A program made the position numbers and the translations under genes. Positions 43,009-43,238 of a stretch of DNA of 43,238 nucleotides are shown here, in pieces. Each line of letters opens with the position of its first letter. The first letter of the stretch is position 1. The notes under the pieces are model-generated. The model did not search any database and was not told the DNA's origin. It saw nothing but the letters and a program-made list of their open reading frames with translations. Origin of the DNA: Candidatus Methanoplasma glyptotermitis (lineage in GTDB: Archaea > Thermoplasmatota > Thermoplasmata > Methanomassiliicoccales > Methanomethylophilaceae); assembly GCA_031267895.1 (NCBI GenBank), contig JAIRYF010000060.1, positions 1 to 43,238 on the forward strand. The letters are read 5' to 3'.

Positions 43009-43238
43009 TCAGCCGATGACGATCTGCCCCGGCACCGGGGCCTCCAGGCCGAAGACCCTGAAGATCTCCCTGACATTCTTCGATATTACGGTAAGCCTCC
43101 AGTCCCCGGTATTGCCTACAGCGAACACCGTGTTCAGAGACAGGAGCACCTCGTCCACCGTCATGCTGTTCACCGAGTCTCTTTTCGCTTTCGCTGATAA
43201 TACCTGTGCATCATGATCGCGCAGGATATTCCGGATCC
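43009..43238 (-). CDS. C-terminal fragment of a protein, possibly a transposase
   Basis: The frame enters from the right edge on the minus strand and ends at TGA 43009. The 75 visible residues read cleanly (SMTVDEVLLSLNTVFAVGNT, GDWRLTVISKNVREIFRVFGLEAPVPG). The composition is that of a real protein, and the segment resembles the end of IS1634/IS4-like transposases, but this is a guess from a short piece. Nothing after the stop resembles a terminal inverted repeat. Confidence 0.45.
   Translation of the reverse strand, partial: IRNILRDHDAQVLSAKAKRDSVNSMTVDEVLLSLNTVFAVGNTGDWRLTVISKNVREIFRVFGLEAPVPGQIVIG

Overview
The window is archaeal and almost certainly from a host-associated member of the Methanomassiliicoccales (Methanomethylophilus-like). 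The reasons are a complete mcrBDGA operon that lacks mcrC, an MtaA/MtbA-type methylcobamide:CoM methyltransferase next to it, the AtwA/McrC/methanogenesis-marker cluster, TATA-type promoters with many leaderless or overlapping genes, and avoidance of TAG. No confidently called gene here ends in TAG, but one long gene contains an in-frame TAG, as expected in a pyrrolysine-decoding lineage. All family assignments come from reading the sequence; no database search was run.

Layout. 1-604: 3' end of a cell-surface protein gene, its terminator and a CRISPR-like repeat pair. 605-7353: methanogenesis core, with the CoM methyltransferase, a DUF169 protein, a leader with a terminator-like hairpin, mcrB-D-G-A, a DUF2098-like protein and a terminator. 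7354-10590: gene-poor spacer, then a BspA-type leucine-rich-repeat surface protein whose 5' end is interrupted by a run of 11 G. 10871-12811 (minus): two conserved archaeal proteins and a winged-helix DUF4443/DUF2111-type regulator. 12998-20716: one tightly overlapped operon, atwA-mcrC-mmp3-mmp6-mmp5-mmp15-mmp17-mmp7-DUF123, for activating methyl-CoM reductase. 20805-23525: a 906-residue tandemly duplicated GlcD-like flavoprotein. 23547-26757: a HAD phosphatase, then an island with an MNT/HEPN toxin-antitoxin pair between two partial copies of the RNase P RNA gene, and a frameshifted GNAT gene with a small partner.

26758-29049 (minus): a PadR regulator and a DrrAB-like ABC exporter. 29266-37677: the most interesting block, a FecBCD/BtuFCD-like metal-chelate or tetrapyrrole ABC importer joined to NifH-, NifD- and NifK-like genes, with substrate-binding-protein genes at both ends. 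The enzyme genes keep the Fe-S ligands of an electron-transfer system but lack the FeMo-cofactor cysteine, so this is an uncharacterised nitrogenase-like reductase rather than a nitrogenase. The block also carries an in-frame UAG in the NifD-like gene, two consecutive genes with no AUG/GUG/UUG at the Shine-Dalgarno-positioned start (ACG and ATC), and a 13-G tract that puts the first binding protein out of frame.

38156-38459 (minus) is the RNase P RNA gene, recognised from its conserved blocks and a perfect 8-bp P1 helix. 38460-43238 is an eroded accessory region with small three-helix membrane proteins behind broken reading frames, a DUF4143 ATPase and the end of a possible transposase. Runs of 10 to 13 G or C recur at four places, three of them at or in the 5' part of a reading frame that they break. 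This suggests slipped-strand phase variation, or homopolymer sequencing errors, and should be resolved first.
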